Positions 1-8,501 of a stretch of 64,000 nt of DNA are shown in pieces. Source of the stretch: Rhodothermales bacterium (GTDB taxonomy: Bacteria > Bacteroidota > Rhodothermia > Rhodothermales > VXPQ01); contig JAJECT010000032.1 of the NCBI GenBank assembly GCA_022821845.1, positions 35,809-99,808 on the forward strand, in the 5' to 3' direction. The translations under genes and the position numbers were made by a program. The notes below the pieces were generated by a model that saw nothing but the letters and a program-made list of their open reading frames with translations, was not told the DNA's origin and did no database searches. The first letter of the stretch is position 1, and each line of letters begins with the position of its first letter.

Positions 1-558
1 CTGGCGCTGCGGACCGATCCGGGCGGTCCGGTAACCGTTACGCCCTCCTCGAGCAACGAGCGGGCGGCGACGGTGTCGGGCGCGCTCGCGTTCGACAATG
101 CCAACTGGCAAACGCCGCAAACCGTTACGGTAACGCCGGTGGACGATGCGAATGTGGAAGACGATATGGTGACGATCGCGCATACGGTGGCGGGCTACCC
201 GAACGTGGCTGCGGGGCCGGTCGTCCATGTTACGGTGATAGACGCTACGACCATCGTATCCGTCGAAGAGGAACGCAAGGAAGAGGAGATACCGACCGCC
301 TTCGCGCTGGAGCAAAACTATCCGAACCCGTTCAATCCAACGACGACCATTGCGTTCGCGCTGGACGAAACGCAGCGCGTCACGCTTACGGTCTACGACC
401 TGCTGGGGCAAAAGGTGCAGACGCTGGTGGACGGGATACGGCCGGCGGCCCGCTACCGCGTTCCGTTCGACGCGTCGGACCTCGCCAGCGGCACATACAT
501 CTACGTCCTGCGCACCGAAGCGCAAACCGCCGCGAAGACGATGGTGCTGCTCAAGTAG
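1..558 (+). CDS. C-terminal part of a secreted protein with type IX secretion sorting domain (5' partial)
   Basis: The reading frame is open from the first base of the window, so the gene starts upstream. About the first 80 residues form a threonine/valine-rich beta-sandwich repeat of the kind found in bacterial cell-surface proteins (NANWQTPQTVTVTPVDDANV). A short linker rich in Glu follows, then a C-terminal domain of about 85 residues beginning FALEQNYPNPFNPTTTI and ending in KTMVLLK. That is the classic type A sorting domain of the type IX (Por) secretion system, which takes proteins across the outer membrane. The catalytic or binding part of the protein lies outside the window, so its specific function cannot be given. 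Confidence 0.85.
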   Translation: MALRTDPGGPVTVTPSSSNERAATVSGALAFDNANWQTPQTVTVTPVDDANVEDDMVTIAHTVAGYPNVAAGPVVHVTVIDATTIVSVEEERKEEEIPTAFALEQNYPNPFNPTTTIAFALDETQRVTLTVYDLLGQKVQTLVDGIRPAARYRVPFDASDLASGTYIYVLRTEAQTAAKTMVLLK

Positions 559-790
559 GAAGTTCTTTGGGAAGGCGGGGCCTTGGGGGAGGCGGGCGCT
601 CGGCTTAGACGCGGCGGGGCGCTCGGCTCTGGGGGAGGCGGGCGGGAAGCGTGGTTTAAGGATAAAACGGGTTTCCGTATAGCCTGACAGATACACAGTC
701 TCGCGCCCTGGACGCGCCGGGCGAGAAGCGTGGTTTAAGGAGGGGTATCCCCGTTTGGGCGAGGCGGACAAGCGCCGACTTGTCGCGCAT

Positions 791-835
791 CCTAAAATAT
801 TTAGGCGGCGAATTTCCGAGCCTTACTTTTTTAGG
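791..835. repeat. Dispersed double-palindrome intergenic element, copy 1
   Basis: Two 15-nt AT-rich palindromic boxes of the form CCTWAA...TTWAGG (791-805 and 821-835) are separated by 15 nt of GC-rich sequence. The same arrangement recurs at 5927-5971 and 20573-20616, always between genes. This is a REP-like repeat family by structure; function is unknown. Confidence 0.5.
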
Positions 836-883
836 TTTCCCCCTGGGAGAGGCGGGCTGCGCCGGGTTTTGCCGCGCGGTATT

Positions 884-914
884 TGCATACAATGGGGCTT
901 TTATTGTAGATGCA
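884..914. promoter_or_regulatory. Inverted repeat upstream of the DinJ/YafQ pair, probable operator
   Basis: TGCATACAAT is followed after a short spacer by ATTGTAGATGCA, an inverted repeat with one unpaired base. It lies about 80 nt before the antitoxin start. DinJ-family antitoxins usually repress their own operon through such sites, so an autoregulatory operator is likely, but this is inferred from position only. Confidence 0.4.
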
Positions 915-994
915 TTATTCGTATGTTGCATCATGATCATGTCTCCGAATGCGTTCCTTCGAATCGACGAAGCCATAAGCCTTCAGGAAAAGCC

Positions 995-1282
995 ATGCCG
1001 CCCACTGACGCTATTTCCAAAACGACCACGGTGTCCGCCCGAATCGACGAGGCCACCAAGGAGAACGCCGTGCGCGTTTTCGAACGACTTGGTCTCACGA
1101 CGTCTCAGGCCATCATGTTGTTCTACAAACAGGTTGAACTGCGCCAGGACCTGCCTTTTGCGGTCGAATTGCCCAAAGCGCCCAATGAGGATACGCTGGC
1201 GGCGATGAGAGAGGCCGAAAACCCGGAAGCCCTTTGTAGTTTCGAAACGCCGGAGGCGCTCTTCCGGGATTTGGGCGTCTGA
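995..1282 (+). CDS. RelB/DinJ-family antitoxin
   Basis: A 95-residue protein with an N-terminal ribbon-helix-helix region typical of RelB/DinJ antitoxins (TTTVSARIDEATKENA at about 8-23, then a helix containing LGLTTSQAIMLFYKQV). The C-terminal half (residues 50-95) would wrap the toxin. The frame is open further upstream, but the ATG at 995 gives the normal family length and puts the DNA-binding domain at the N-terminus. The stop overlaps the ATG of the following YafQ-like toxin (ATGA), so the two are translationally coupled. Expected role: neutralises the toxin and represses the operon. Confidence 0.88.
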   Translation: MPPTDAISKTTTVSARIDEATKENAVRVFERLGLTTSQAIMLFYKQVELRQDLPFAVELPKAPNEDTLAAMREAENPEALCSFETPEALFRDLGV

Positions 1283-1554
1283 TGAAGCATATCCGGCGAA
1301 CGGGCCAGTTTAAAAAGGATGTCCGACGCCTGCAAAAACGAGGGTATGATCTCGATAGGCTGAAAAGGGTTATCGAGAAGTTGGCGCACAACGATCCGCT
1401 TGATGCGCAATATGCAGACCATGCACTACAGGGAAATTTCAAAGGACTGCGGGATTGCCATATAAAACCTGACTGGCTTCTCATATACAAAAACGCGCCC
1501 GATGAGTTGGTGCTTGTTCGGACAGGTACGCACTCTGATCTGTTTGGCAGGTAA
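1282..1554 (+). CDS. yafQ: YafQ-family type II toxin, mRNA endonuclease
   Basis: A 90-residue RelE-superfamily protein that aligns along its length with E. coli YafQ, a ribosome-dependent mRNase. The residues used for catalysis in YafQ all appear present: His47 (in YADHALQG), His60, Asp64 and Trp65 (in HIKPDWLLIY), His84 and Phe88 (in RTGTHSDLFG). It shares an ATGA overlap with the upstream antitoxin. Gene order antitoxin-toxin is the usual dinJ-yafQ order. It appears intact, so the module is probably functional. The convergent folA ends 31 nt downstream. Confidence 0.9.
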   Translation: MKHIRRTGQFKKDVRRLQKRGYDLDRLKRVIEKLAHNDPLDAQYADHALQGNFKGLRDCHIKPDWLLIYKNAPDELVLVRTGTHSDLFGR

Positions 1555-1584
1555 ATTCTTCTTGTTGGGCCGCCTTAAGGTTGG

Positions 1585-2115
1585 TTATTCTTGCAGAGCA
1601 ACGATACGCCCAAAAGTTACGAAACGAAACCCGTCGCGGCGGGCTTCCGCCGTCTGTTCGAACGCGGCGCCGATTAGGTGTTCGTATCGGGGAAAAAAGG
1701 TGTCTCCCGCATAATCGCCCGCCACCAGGGTCAGTTCCCACCGATCCGCGCGTTCGAGGAATTGTTCGTAGAGGGCGGCGCCGCCCCCAATGAACACGCG
1801 GGACGCCCCCTGCGCGGCGGTCAGCGCCGCCTCCGGGTTGGCGAACGTCTCCATATCGGGATACCCTGCCATCTGCCCCTGCGACGTAACGATCAGCAAG
1901 CGGCGATCCGGCAGCGGTCCGCCGAACTCGTCCACCAGCGATTCGAAGGTGCGGCGGCCCATGATCATGGGGAAGCCCGTGGTCAAGCGCTTGAAGCGCT
2001 TCAGGTCCTCGGGAAGGCGCCAGGGCAACCGATTCTCCACGCCGATGACGCGGTTCGTCTCGGCCACGGCGGCGATGAGCACGATTTCCGGGCGGGCGGG
2101 AACAGGGTCGGTCAT
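1585..2115 (-). CDS. folA: Dihydrofolate reductase
   Basis: A 176-residue protein with the DHFR layout: IVLIAAVAETNRVIGVENRL with the proline/tryptophan substrate loop (LPWRLPEDLKRFK), the cofactor motif MIMGRRTFES, and IGGGAALYEQFL for NADPH binding. It reduces dihydrofolate to tetrahydrofolate with NADPH, regenerating folate used up by thymidylate synthase. It lies 10 nt downstream of a metallo-hydrolase gene on the same strand and convergent with the YafQ pair. thyA is on the same strand 2.6 kb upstream; in many bacteria the two genes are adjacent, so the intervening genes look like later arrivals. Confidence 0.95.
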   Translation of the reverse strand: MTDPVPARPEIVLIAAVAETNRVIGVENRLPWRLPEDLKRFKRLTTGFPMIMGRRTFESLVDEFGGPLPDRRLLIVTSQGQMAGYPDMETFANPEAALTAAQGASRVFIGGGAALYEQFLERADRWELTLVAGDYAGDTFFPRYEHLIGAAFEQTAEARRDGFRFVTFGRIVALQE

Positions 2116-2125
2116 GAGGGCTGGC

Positions 2126-2983
2126 TCATTCGGTGAGGTCGCGGTGCAAGGTGGCGATCCAGCGGTCGGTGGAAATGAATCCGTCGCCCCAGGTCGCCCA
2201 TTCGTCGCCCGCGCCCGCCGCCTGGAGCTCCTCCAGACTGTGGCCCGCGTCGATCCCCGACGCGACCGCCGCCCGGGTTTCCTCGATCATCCGGAGATAG
2301 GTTTCCAGATCGCTCGGCGAAGCCACCGGACCGTGGCCCGGAATAATTCGGGTTTCGGGGTTGGCCTGCGCCAATACCGCGCGGCCCGCCGCAAGGACCC
2401 CGTCCACCGCGCCCCCGCTATCCATATCGACGAAGGGGAAGCGCTGGTTGAAGAACGTATCGCCCATGTGGATGACATTGGAGCCGGTGAAGAAAATGAG
2501 GGCGTCTCCGTCTGTGTGCGCATGGGGAACGTGCAGCACCCGGACTTCCTCCCCATTGAAATGGATGGAAAGGGCCTCGGCGAAGGTAATCACCGGCCAG
2601 GCGGCGGGCGGGGCGGGCGGCGTAATCCGGTCGCCGCGTTGCTGTTCGGTCGTCAGCCGGGCGCGGACATTGTGGTGGGCGATAATGGGGGTTTCTGCGC
2701 CAAATTCCGCATTGCCGCCCGTGTGATCGCCGTGAAAATGGGTGTTGAGGAGAAATTCGAGATCGCCCTCGCCAAGGTCCTGGAGCAAGGCGCGAATCTG
2801 GTCGGCCAGCGGGGCGAATTTGTCGTCCACCATCAGAAAGCCGTCCGCCCCGACGGAAACGCCGATATTGCCGCCCTGCCCATTGATCATATGGATCGAC
2901 CCGGCGACATGGGACACCGTAAGGTCCTGGCTGGAAACAGGCGCGGCTGCAAGCAACAGCGCAAAAAACAGGGATCGGGGCAT
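2126..2983 (-). CDS. Secreted metallo-beta-lactamase-fold hydrolase
   Basis: A 285-residue protein with a signal peptide (MPRSLFFALLLAAAPVSS) followed by a metallo-beta-lactamase fold. Zinc ligands are visible: THFHGDHTGGN (the HxHxDH motif), HVPHAHTDGD and IIPGHGP. The frame extends further upstream, but the ATG at 2983 places the signal peptide at the N-terminus and is preferred. Such periplasmic MBL-fold enzymes include class B lactamases, quinoprotein-relay-like and lactonase-like proteins; the substrate cannot be assigned. It probably shares a transcript with folA, 10 nt downstream. Confidence 0.85.
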   Translation of the reverse strand: MPRSLFFALLLAAAPVSSQDLTVSHVAGSIHMINGQGGNIGVSVGADGFLMVDDKFAPLADQIRALLQDLGEGDLEFLLNTHFHGDHTGGNAEFGAETPIIAHHNVRARLTTEQQRGDRITPPAPPAAWPVITFAEALSIHFNGEEVRVLHVPHAHTDGDALIFFTGSNVIHMGDTFFNQRFPFVDMDSGGAVDGVLAAGRAVLAQANPETRIIPGHGPVASPSDLETYLRMIEETRAAVASGIDAGHSLEELQAAGAGDEWATWGDGFISTDRWIATLHRDLTE

Positions 2984-3178
2984 GGCGGAGTGTTGGGAAG
3001 CTGGGGGTGGAGGCGGGGTGGTCTCGCTTGCCCATAAATATCCGGGCGCGAAACCAGCGGAATGGCTACGGAAGAACGGGATAGAGGGTTCCGGCAGAAT
3101 TGGCAAGCAGGGTTGCTTAGAATCCAAAAAAGCGCTATATTGCCTTCACGTCGGGTGCCCTTGACGGGCTCGATATGG

Positions 3179-4015
3179 CTATATGCCCAGCCCGACATCA
3201 TTTTTTTCTGCCCGTTCCCGGAGAGCCACAAGCGGCGAATTATCGGGCCATACTTTGAGTCCATGGAGCGTTTCCCCATCGATTCCACGATAGAAATTGG
3301 GGAGTATATTGGTAAAATAGGGATAATCCAAATTCGTATCCTTGAAAGCACGATAAACGTTATACGCCAGAAGATCAGCAAGCTGAACACCATTTGACAA
3401 TTCACTTCTTGTAAAGAATGGGTATTCGACGATATTTTTAAACTTCACATTTTTATTTCCAGCACGCTGGAAAAAAGCATGTTTCATTGCGACGGCACGA
3501 TTAAGTTGCTTGCTTGTATCATCCATAACTATTAGTGCCTGATGTTTGCGATGATGTTCGTACATATAATTCTGAATTCTTTCTAATACGAATTCATAAG
3601 CTTTTGTGTGAAGCGTTTCATGAGTTATGTGATGATATAAATAACGTTTATCAATGACAGTCGCCACAATTACCATATTACGTTCAATAACTTGCTGGAA
3701 AAACATATCTGTTAAATTTTTCATATTAGTAACAGTTAAGGCATCAAGAAACGGGCTTTTTTGTCTACGTGTTTCGGGAATACGAACCCAATTTGATTTT
3801 ACTTCACAATCTGCAAGATCAAAATCATTTCCATAATCTCTTTTCAAAGAATTGATAAACCTGAGTTTCAAATTCGAAATCGACGATTCGAATGGTCGCC
3901 ATTGATGCTCGTACATTCCCACTGCGAGCAAGACATAGAGATGATCCTTAGGATTTGTAGGTGTTCCAGTAGACGGGTCCCGACTTCCTGACTCGTCAAA
4001 ATAGAAAAAATACAT
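3179..4015 (-). CDS. DUF3800 domain protein
   Basis: A 278-residue protein of the DUF3800 family, which has an RNase H-like fold. Acidic residues at the expected places are seen: FYFDESG at the N-terminus (about residues 4-10), LIVMDD in the middle, and NGVQLADLLAYNVYR near the C-terminus. No function is established for the family, though members are frequent in mobile and defence regions. The gene and its upstream 150 bases are clearly AT-rich compared with the neighbours, which points to horizontal acquisition. It sits between thyA and folA. No toxin or transposase partner is visible beside it. Confidence 0.8.
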   Translation of the reverse strand: MYFFYFDESGSRDPSTGTPTNPKDHLYVLLAVGMYEHQWRPFESSISNLKLRFINSLKRDYGNDFDLADCEVKSNWVRIPETRRQKSPFLDALTVTNMKNLTDMFFQQVIERNMVIVATVIDKRYLYHHITHETLHTKAYEFVLERIQNYMYEHHRKHQALIVMDDTSKQLNRAVAMKHAFFQRAGNKNVKFKNIVEYPFFTRSELSNGVQLADLLAYNVYRAFKDTNLDYPYFTNILPNFYRGIDGETLHGLKVWPDNSPLVALRERAEKNDVGLGI

Positions 4016-4193
4016 GAGATCATGCCTCGGATTAGGGAGTAATTGGCTCGAAACAGAATAAATATATGATATTTTTATAACAATATTCCGAATAAATTAT
4101 TTTTTGGATCGTTTATAAGTATTTAGTTTGACAGCGAATATGGAATACTTCTATCGGGTTGGCTAAATCGCGACCAAGTCGCAATCCGCCACC

Positions 4194-4661
4194 TTATAAA
4201 TCCCAAAACGCTGTCCACCCGCCCCGCCGCTCTACGCGGCGTACGCCATCCTCAAGCGTGGCCGTAACAGAAATATTGCGCCGGACGAATTCCCATGCCT
4301 GCTCGACCAGTCCCGTTTCCACAATATTGCCGTTCGCGGCCATTAGCGGAGTCATTGGACCGCGCAGCGTCACACGCTCTTTGGCCGCATAGTCCTTTTC
4401 CGTTCCCGGAAACGCCGCCGCGTCGATGCCCGCCTGCGGCAAAAACCGATTGGGCGCGGCGCCAAAGAGTAGCATGCCCGAAAGGCTCGCGCCCTCTTCA
4501 ACCATAATCCCCGTGTTGACCAGAAGGGTTTGCCACCCCTGCATGTCGTCATCTTCCGGTATGTCCTGCTCGCGAACCCGCCCGAAATAATCCTGGAGCC
4601 GAACCATATCCAGATCGCCCATAGACGTACCGGAAACAGGAATTTTCACTTTCGTAACCAT
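4194..4661 (-). pseudogene. Remnant of an AlbA_2/HATPase_c_4 ATP-binding regulator
   Basis: The 156-codon fragment starting MVTKVKIPVSGTS resembles the middle of the AlbA_2 (Schlafen-like)/HATPase_c_4 protein family: the linker with SMGDLDMVRLQDYF, then MLLFGAAPNRFLPQAGI. The N-terminal AlbA_2 nucleic-acid-binding domain is missing, because an in-frame stop lies just upstream. The C-terminal part that normally carries the conserved EALxNAxxHRDY motif is also missing. It reads as a doubly truncated gene, left between thyA and DUF3800. A short functional derivative cannot be excluded. Confidence 0.6.
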
Positions 4662-4709
4662 ACTCAAAACCCGCGGCTGGCGCGGCGCCTTTCAAGGCTT
4701 CATCCCCTT

Positions 4710-5504
4710 TCACACCGCGATCGGGGCCCGGATGTGCGCATGGGGGTAGTAATCCACGATCTTGAAATCGTCGTACGCATAGTCGTAGATGGAGGACGGC
4801 TTGCGACGGATGATCAAACGCGGCAAGGATGTCGGCTCGCGCTGGAGTTGCTCCCGGACCTGGTCCAGATGATTCAGATAAATATGGCAATCGCCGCCGG
4901 TCCATACGAATTCGCCCGGCTTCAGGTCGCACTGCTCGGCGAACATGTGCGTCAGTATGGCATAGGACGCAATATTGAAGGGCAAGCCCAGAAAACTGTC
5001 CACGCTTCGCTGGTAGAGCTGGCAGGATAACCGCCCCTGGGCCACATAGAACTGAAAGAGCGCGTGGCAGGGCGGGAGCGCCATGCGGTCCAGTTCGTCC
5101 ACCTTCCAGGCGCTGACGATATGGCGGCGGGAATCGGGGTTCTCCCGAAGGCTTCGCAGCACGGCGTCGATCTGGTCGTGAATGCTCCCGTTGTCCCCTT
5201 CCCAGCGGCGCCACTGCTTTCCGTACACGGGACCCAGGTCGCCGTCCTCGTCCGCCCACTCGTCCCAGATCGTCACGCCATGGTCGTTCAGGTAGCGAAC
5301 GTTCGTATCCCCGTTCAGAAACCAGAACAACTCGTGGAAAATGCTCCGAAGGTGCAGCTTCTTGGTGGTCAACAGGGGAAATCCCTCCGCCAGATCGAAG
5401 CGCATCTGATACCCGAAGGCGCTGATCGTACCCGTGCCCGTACGGTCGTTCTTGCGAACGCCGCGGTCCAGAATGTGCTGGAGATAGTCAAGATACTGGC
5501 GCAT
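4710..5504 (-). CDS. thyA: Thymidylate synthase
   Basis: A 264-residue protein, the same length as E. coli ThyA. It has the folate/dUMP-binding N-terminal [18 protein letters not shown], the catalytic cysteine in [12 protein letters not shown], and the dUMP-contacting [18 protein letters not shown] and DCHIYLNH motifs. It methylates dUMP to dTMP using methylene-tetrahydrofolate, producing dihydrofolate that FolA recycles. The C-terminus ends RAPIAV as in canonical enzymes, so the gene is intact. Confidence 0.97.
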   Translation of the reverse strand: MRQYLDYLQHILDRGVRKNDRTGTGTISAFGYQMRFDLAEGFPLLTTKKLHLRSIFHELFWFLNGDTNVRYLNDHGVTIWDEWADEDGDLGPVYGKQWRRWEGDNGSIHDQIDAVLRSLRENPDSRRHIVSAWKVDELDRMALPPCHALFQFYVAQGRLSCQLYQRSVDSFLGLPFNIASYAILTHMFAEQCDLKPGEFVWTGGDCHIYLNHLDQVREQLQREPTSLPRLIIRRKPSSIYDYAYDDFKIVDYYPHAHIRAPIAV

Positions 5505-5650
5505 CGGGACGGGATGGACCAGGGTTGGCGTTGGCGCTCGGGCGCCGGGCTGAAAATGGCTTGCGGAAAATGTAAATTATGGAATCTGCAGCGCATTATC
5601 ATCAGACGGCGCCGATAGTTTTCCACATCTTGTCAAGCACTTCGGGCGGC

Positions 5651-5894
5651 GGCGCGTCACAGATTTGTCCAACGATGGACACCGGGGCCTGGGGTGCGCC
5701 TTTTCACGAAACATCGGGCCCGAATACGCACGCCAACCCATGAGCCTGCCTACCTTATGTATTTCGTGATAAGGCGCGTCACAGATTTGTCCAACGATGG
5801 ACACCGGGGCCTGGGGTGCGCCTTTTAACGAAACATCGGGCCCCGAAAACGCACGCCAACCCATGAACCAGCCAACCCATTATGTATTCGTGAA
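5651..5894. repeat. Two tandem copies of a 122-bp unit
   Basis: Both copies begin GGCGCGTCACAGATTTGTCC (5651 and 5773). The first 75 bases are almost identical, and similarity then decays towards the end (CACGCCAACCCATGA shared, the tail diverged). There are no variable spacers, so it is not a CRISPR. Neither copy carries a plausible gene. Confidence 0.8.
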
Positions 5895-5926
5895 AAGGCG
5901 CACCGCAGGCCCCGGCAACCGCCTCG

Positions 5927-5971
5927 CCTTAATTATTAAGGCGGCGATTTTTCGCGCCTAATATTTTAAGG
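5927..5971. repeat. Dispersed double-palindrome intergenic element, copy 2
   Basis: The first box, CCTTAATTATTAAGG (5927-5941), is part of a 19-nt near-perfect palindrome. The second box, CCTAATATTTTAAGG, is at 5957-5971. Box spacing is 30 bp start to start, exactly as in copy 1. Confidence 0.55.
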
Positions 5972-6086
5972 CAGCGCGGAAAGCGGCGAAATCTCTTGAC
6001 CGGAACGGCTCGTATGCGGATATTGGCGGGGGCAGAAGATTTTCCGGCGGCGCCCGACACAGCCCTTTCCCTGCATCGCAAAGCAA

Positions 6087-6347
6087 ATGGACCCGAACCT
6101 GCACCAGAAACAGGCCATAAATCACCTGAACAAGGTGCTGGACTATGCCCCGTTCGTCGCCGAAGAGGGCCAGGCCACGGTGCACCTGACGCAGGAGGAC
6201 TGGCATGTGGTGGCCGACGCGCTTTTCAGGATGGACACCCCTGCGGAAATGATCCCGAAAAAGATCAGAAAATACCGCATCGCGAACGACTACCGCACCA
6301 TCCAGCTCGACACAGAGGACTGCCTGATCGACGTAGAAATGATCTGA
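6087..6347 (+). CDS. Small conserved-looking hypothetical protein
   Basis: An 86-residue acidic protein without signal peptide or membrane segment. It is predicted mainly helical in the first half (HQKQAINHLNKVLDYAPF) and ends in an acidic strand region (TEDCLIDVEMI). The codon pattern fits the neighbouring genes and the frame is clean, which supports coding. No family was recognised. It stands alone between the repeat field and the 2-oxoacid oxidoreductase genes. Confidence 0.6.
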   Translation: MDPNLHQKQAINHLNKVLDYAPFVAEEGQATVHLTQEDWHVVADALFRMDTPAEMIPKKIRKYRIANDYRTIQLDTEDCLIDVEMI

Positions 6348-6583
6348 CGGCGCCCGGCTTCACAAAAAATCCTTATGCCGACGGCAAACGATTTTGACCT
6401 GGCGCGAACTTGTCGCCTCATGCGGCGTTGCAAGTTTAATTATACCCTCCACCCGTCTGCAACCGGCCTGCCCCGATGACGCCATCGCCCGGCGCGCCCC
6501 TCGATACGACTCGACCCCGCCCGTAATAAGCGCAATCAGGTTGCCCCTTTCACACAGAAATTATTTGTAAAGACGCCGGCGTC

Positions 6584-8461
6584 ATGGCAGTCAAAACGCA
6601 GGAAAAAACGGTCCGGGAAATCCCCGAAGCCACCATCCTTTTCGCAGGAGATTCCGGCGACGGGATGCAGCTCGCCGGGGGACAGTTTACGCTGGCCAGC
6701 GCGTACGCCCGCAACGACCTGGCGACGCTGCCGGATTTCCCCGCAGAAATTCGCGCCCCGGCGGGCACGACCTACGGGGTGAGCGGCTTCCAGCTGCACT
6801 TCGGGTCCGTGAACGTGCGCACGCCCGGCGACGAAGTGGACGTGCTGGTGGCCATGAATCCGGCGGCGCTCAAGGTCAGCCTGGACAGGGTGCGCAAGGG
6901 CGGTACGCTCATCGTCAATGCGGACGCCTTCGGGAAGCGGGACCTGGACCTGGCCGGATACAACCAGAATCCGCTGGAAGACGACTCGCTGAAGGCGTAC
7001 CGCGTGGTGCGGATTCCGCTCGCCAAACTGACGCACGAAACGCTAAGCGACGCCGATCTCGACAAAAAGACGATGGATCGGTGCAAAAATATGTTTGCGC
7101 TGGGCCTGGCCCTGTGGATGTATTCGATGCCGATCGAACCGGCGCTCGAATGGCTGAGCAGCAAATTCGCCCGCAAGCCGGACATTCTGGAAGCAAACCG
7201 GCGCGTCCTGAAGAAGGGCAACCACTACGGAGAAACGGTAGAGGAATTCGCCGTCCGCTACGAAGTCCGCCCGGCCAAACTCAAGCCGGGCAAATACCGC
7301 GCGATTCTGGGTACGGAAGCGCTGGCTATGGGACTGATCGCCGCAAGCCGGAAATGCGGATTGCCCATTTTCTACGGATCGTATCCGATTACGCCGGCCT
7401 CGGAAATTCTGCACGAACTCAGCCGGCACAAGAACTTCGGGGTGAAAACCTTCCAGGCGGAGGACGAAATCGCGGCGGCGGGCGCGGCGCTCGGCGCAAG
7501 TTTCGGGGGCTATCTCGGCGTTACGGCGACAAGCGGACCCGGCCTGGCTCTGAAAAGCGAAACGGTCGCCCTGGCCGTCATGGCGGAATTGCCGCTGGTC
7601 ATCGTGAACATGCAGCGCGGCGGGCCTTCCACAGGCCTTCCCACGAAAACCGAACAGGCCGACCTGTTGCAGGCCCTATTCGGACGAAACGGCGAAGCGC
7701 CCCTGCCGGTCATTGCGCCGGGAACGCCGGGGGACTGTTTTTACGCCGCCTTTGAAGCCTGTCGCATAGCCATCCGGTACATGACGCCGGTTATCCTGCT
7801 TTCGGACGGGTATCTGGGCACGGGCTCCGAGCCCTGGCTCATTCCCAACGCAGACGATCTGGAAGATTTTACGCCGTCTTTCGCCACGGCGCCGAACCGA
7901 ACCGTGGACGGCAAGGACGTTTTCCTGCCCTACGTTCGGGACGAGAAAACGCTGGCGCGGCCCTGGGCCAAACCGGGTACGGCGGGCCTCGAACACCGAC
8001 TCGGCGGACTGGAAAAAGAGCACGAAACGGGCAATGTGTCGTACGAGCCGGAAAACCACGAATACATGGTGAAACTGCGCGCCGAGAAGGTGGAGCGCGT
8101 GGCGCAGGACATTCCGCCGCTGGAAGTGTTCGGCGCGCAGGAAGGAGATTTGCTCGTGGTCGGGTGGGGATCGACGCAAGGGGCCATCGAAACCGCCGTG
8201 GACGCCTGCGTAGCCCGGGGCCTTCGCGTGGGCGCCGTGCACTTGCGACACCTTGCGCCCTTGCCGAACGACCTCGGCAAAATACTCAGCCGCTACGAAT
8301 ATGCGCTGGCCCCCGAGTTGAACAATGGCCAGCTGGTCCGCCTGCTGCGCGAACGGTTCCTCTTGCCCGTCGCCTCGCTCCGAAAAATCAAAGGGTTGCC
8401 TTTCAAGGCGCGTGAGATCGAAAAGGAGATTTGCGACATGCTCGGAATTTCCATCGCATAA
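6584..8461 (+). CDS. korA: 2-oxoacid:acceptor oxidoreductase, alpha subunit (gamma-alpha fusion)
   Basis: A 625-residue subunit of a thiamine-pyrophosphate 2-oxoacid:ferredoxin oxidoreductase of the KorA type. The gamma-like domain is at the N-terminus (ILFAGDSGDGMQLAGGQFT, about 18-200). It is followed by the pyrimidine-binding domain (YGSYPITPASEILHEL, TATSGPGLALKSE) and the C-terminal transketolase-like domain (LLVVGWGSTQGAIE). With the beta subunit it interconverts a 2-oxoacid plus CoA with an acyl-CoA plus CO2, passing electrons to ferredoxin. 2-Oxoglutarate is the likely substrate for this architecture, but that is inference. The beta subunit starts 40 nt downstream. Confidence 0.92.
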   Translation: MAVKTQEKTVREIPEATILFAGDSGDGMQLAGGQFTLASAYARNDLATLPDFPAEIRAPAGTTYGVSGFQLHFGSVNVRTPGDEVDVLVAMNPAALKVSLDRVRKGGTLIVNADAFGKRDLDLAGYNQNPLEDDSLKAYRVVRIPLAKLTHETLSDADLDKKTMDRCKNMFALGLALWMYSMPIEPALEWLSSKFARKPDILEANRRVLKKGNHYGETVEEFAVRYEVRPAKLKPGKYRAILGTEALAMGLIAASRKCGLPIFYGSYPITPASEILHELSRHKNFGVKTFQAEDEIAAAGAALGASFGGYLGVTATSGPGLALKSETVALAVMAELPLVIVNMQRGGPSTGLPTKTEQADLLQALFGRNGEAPLPVIAPGTPGDCFYAAFEACRIAIRYMTPVILLSDGYLGTGSEPWLIPNADDLEDFTPSFATAPNRTVDGKDVFLPYVRDEKTLARPWAKPGTAGLEHRLGGLEKEHETGNVSYEPENHEYMVKLRAEKVERVAQDIPPLEVFGAQEGDLLVVGWGSTQGAIETAVDACVARGLRVGAVHLRHLAPLPNDLGKILSRYEYALAPELNNGQLVRLLRERFLLPVASLRKIKGLPFKAREIEKEICDMLGISIA

Positions 8462-8501
8462 ACCCCTGCCATCCGCCGGGACGACGCGGTCCCTGTTCGT
8501 T

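Larger units (their letters stand above)
559..994. other. Gene-free stretch with short repeats
   Basis: No convincing gene is seen. GC-rich direct repeats are present: the 13-mer AGCGTGGTTTAAG occurs near 648-660 and again near 727-739, and GGGAGGCGGGCG motifs recur around 588-645. A double palindromic box (see 791-835) and an operator-like inverted repeat (884-914) lie closer to the toxin-antitoxin genes. Confidence 0.6.
5505..6086. other. Gene-free stretch with tandem and palindromic repeats
   Basis: No gene is supported here. The stretch contains two tandem copies of a 122-bp unit (5651-5894) and copy 2 of the double-palindrome element (5927-5971). Short open frames within the repeats exist only because the unit is duplicated. 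Confidence 0.65.

Noticed and set aside
1490..1793. Open frames overlapping the yafQ end and folA
   Set aside because: They overlap well-supported genes on either strand and show no conserved motif.
5577..5864. Minus-strand open frame across the 122-bp repeats
   Set aside because: It exists because of the tandem copy, has no initiation signal of note, and its two halves read different frames of the repeat.
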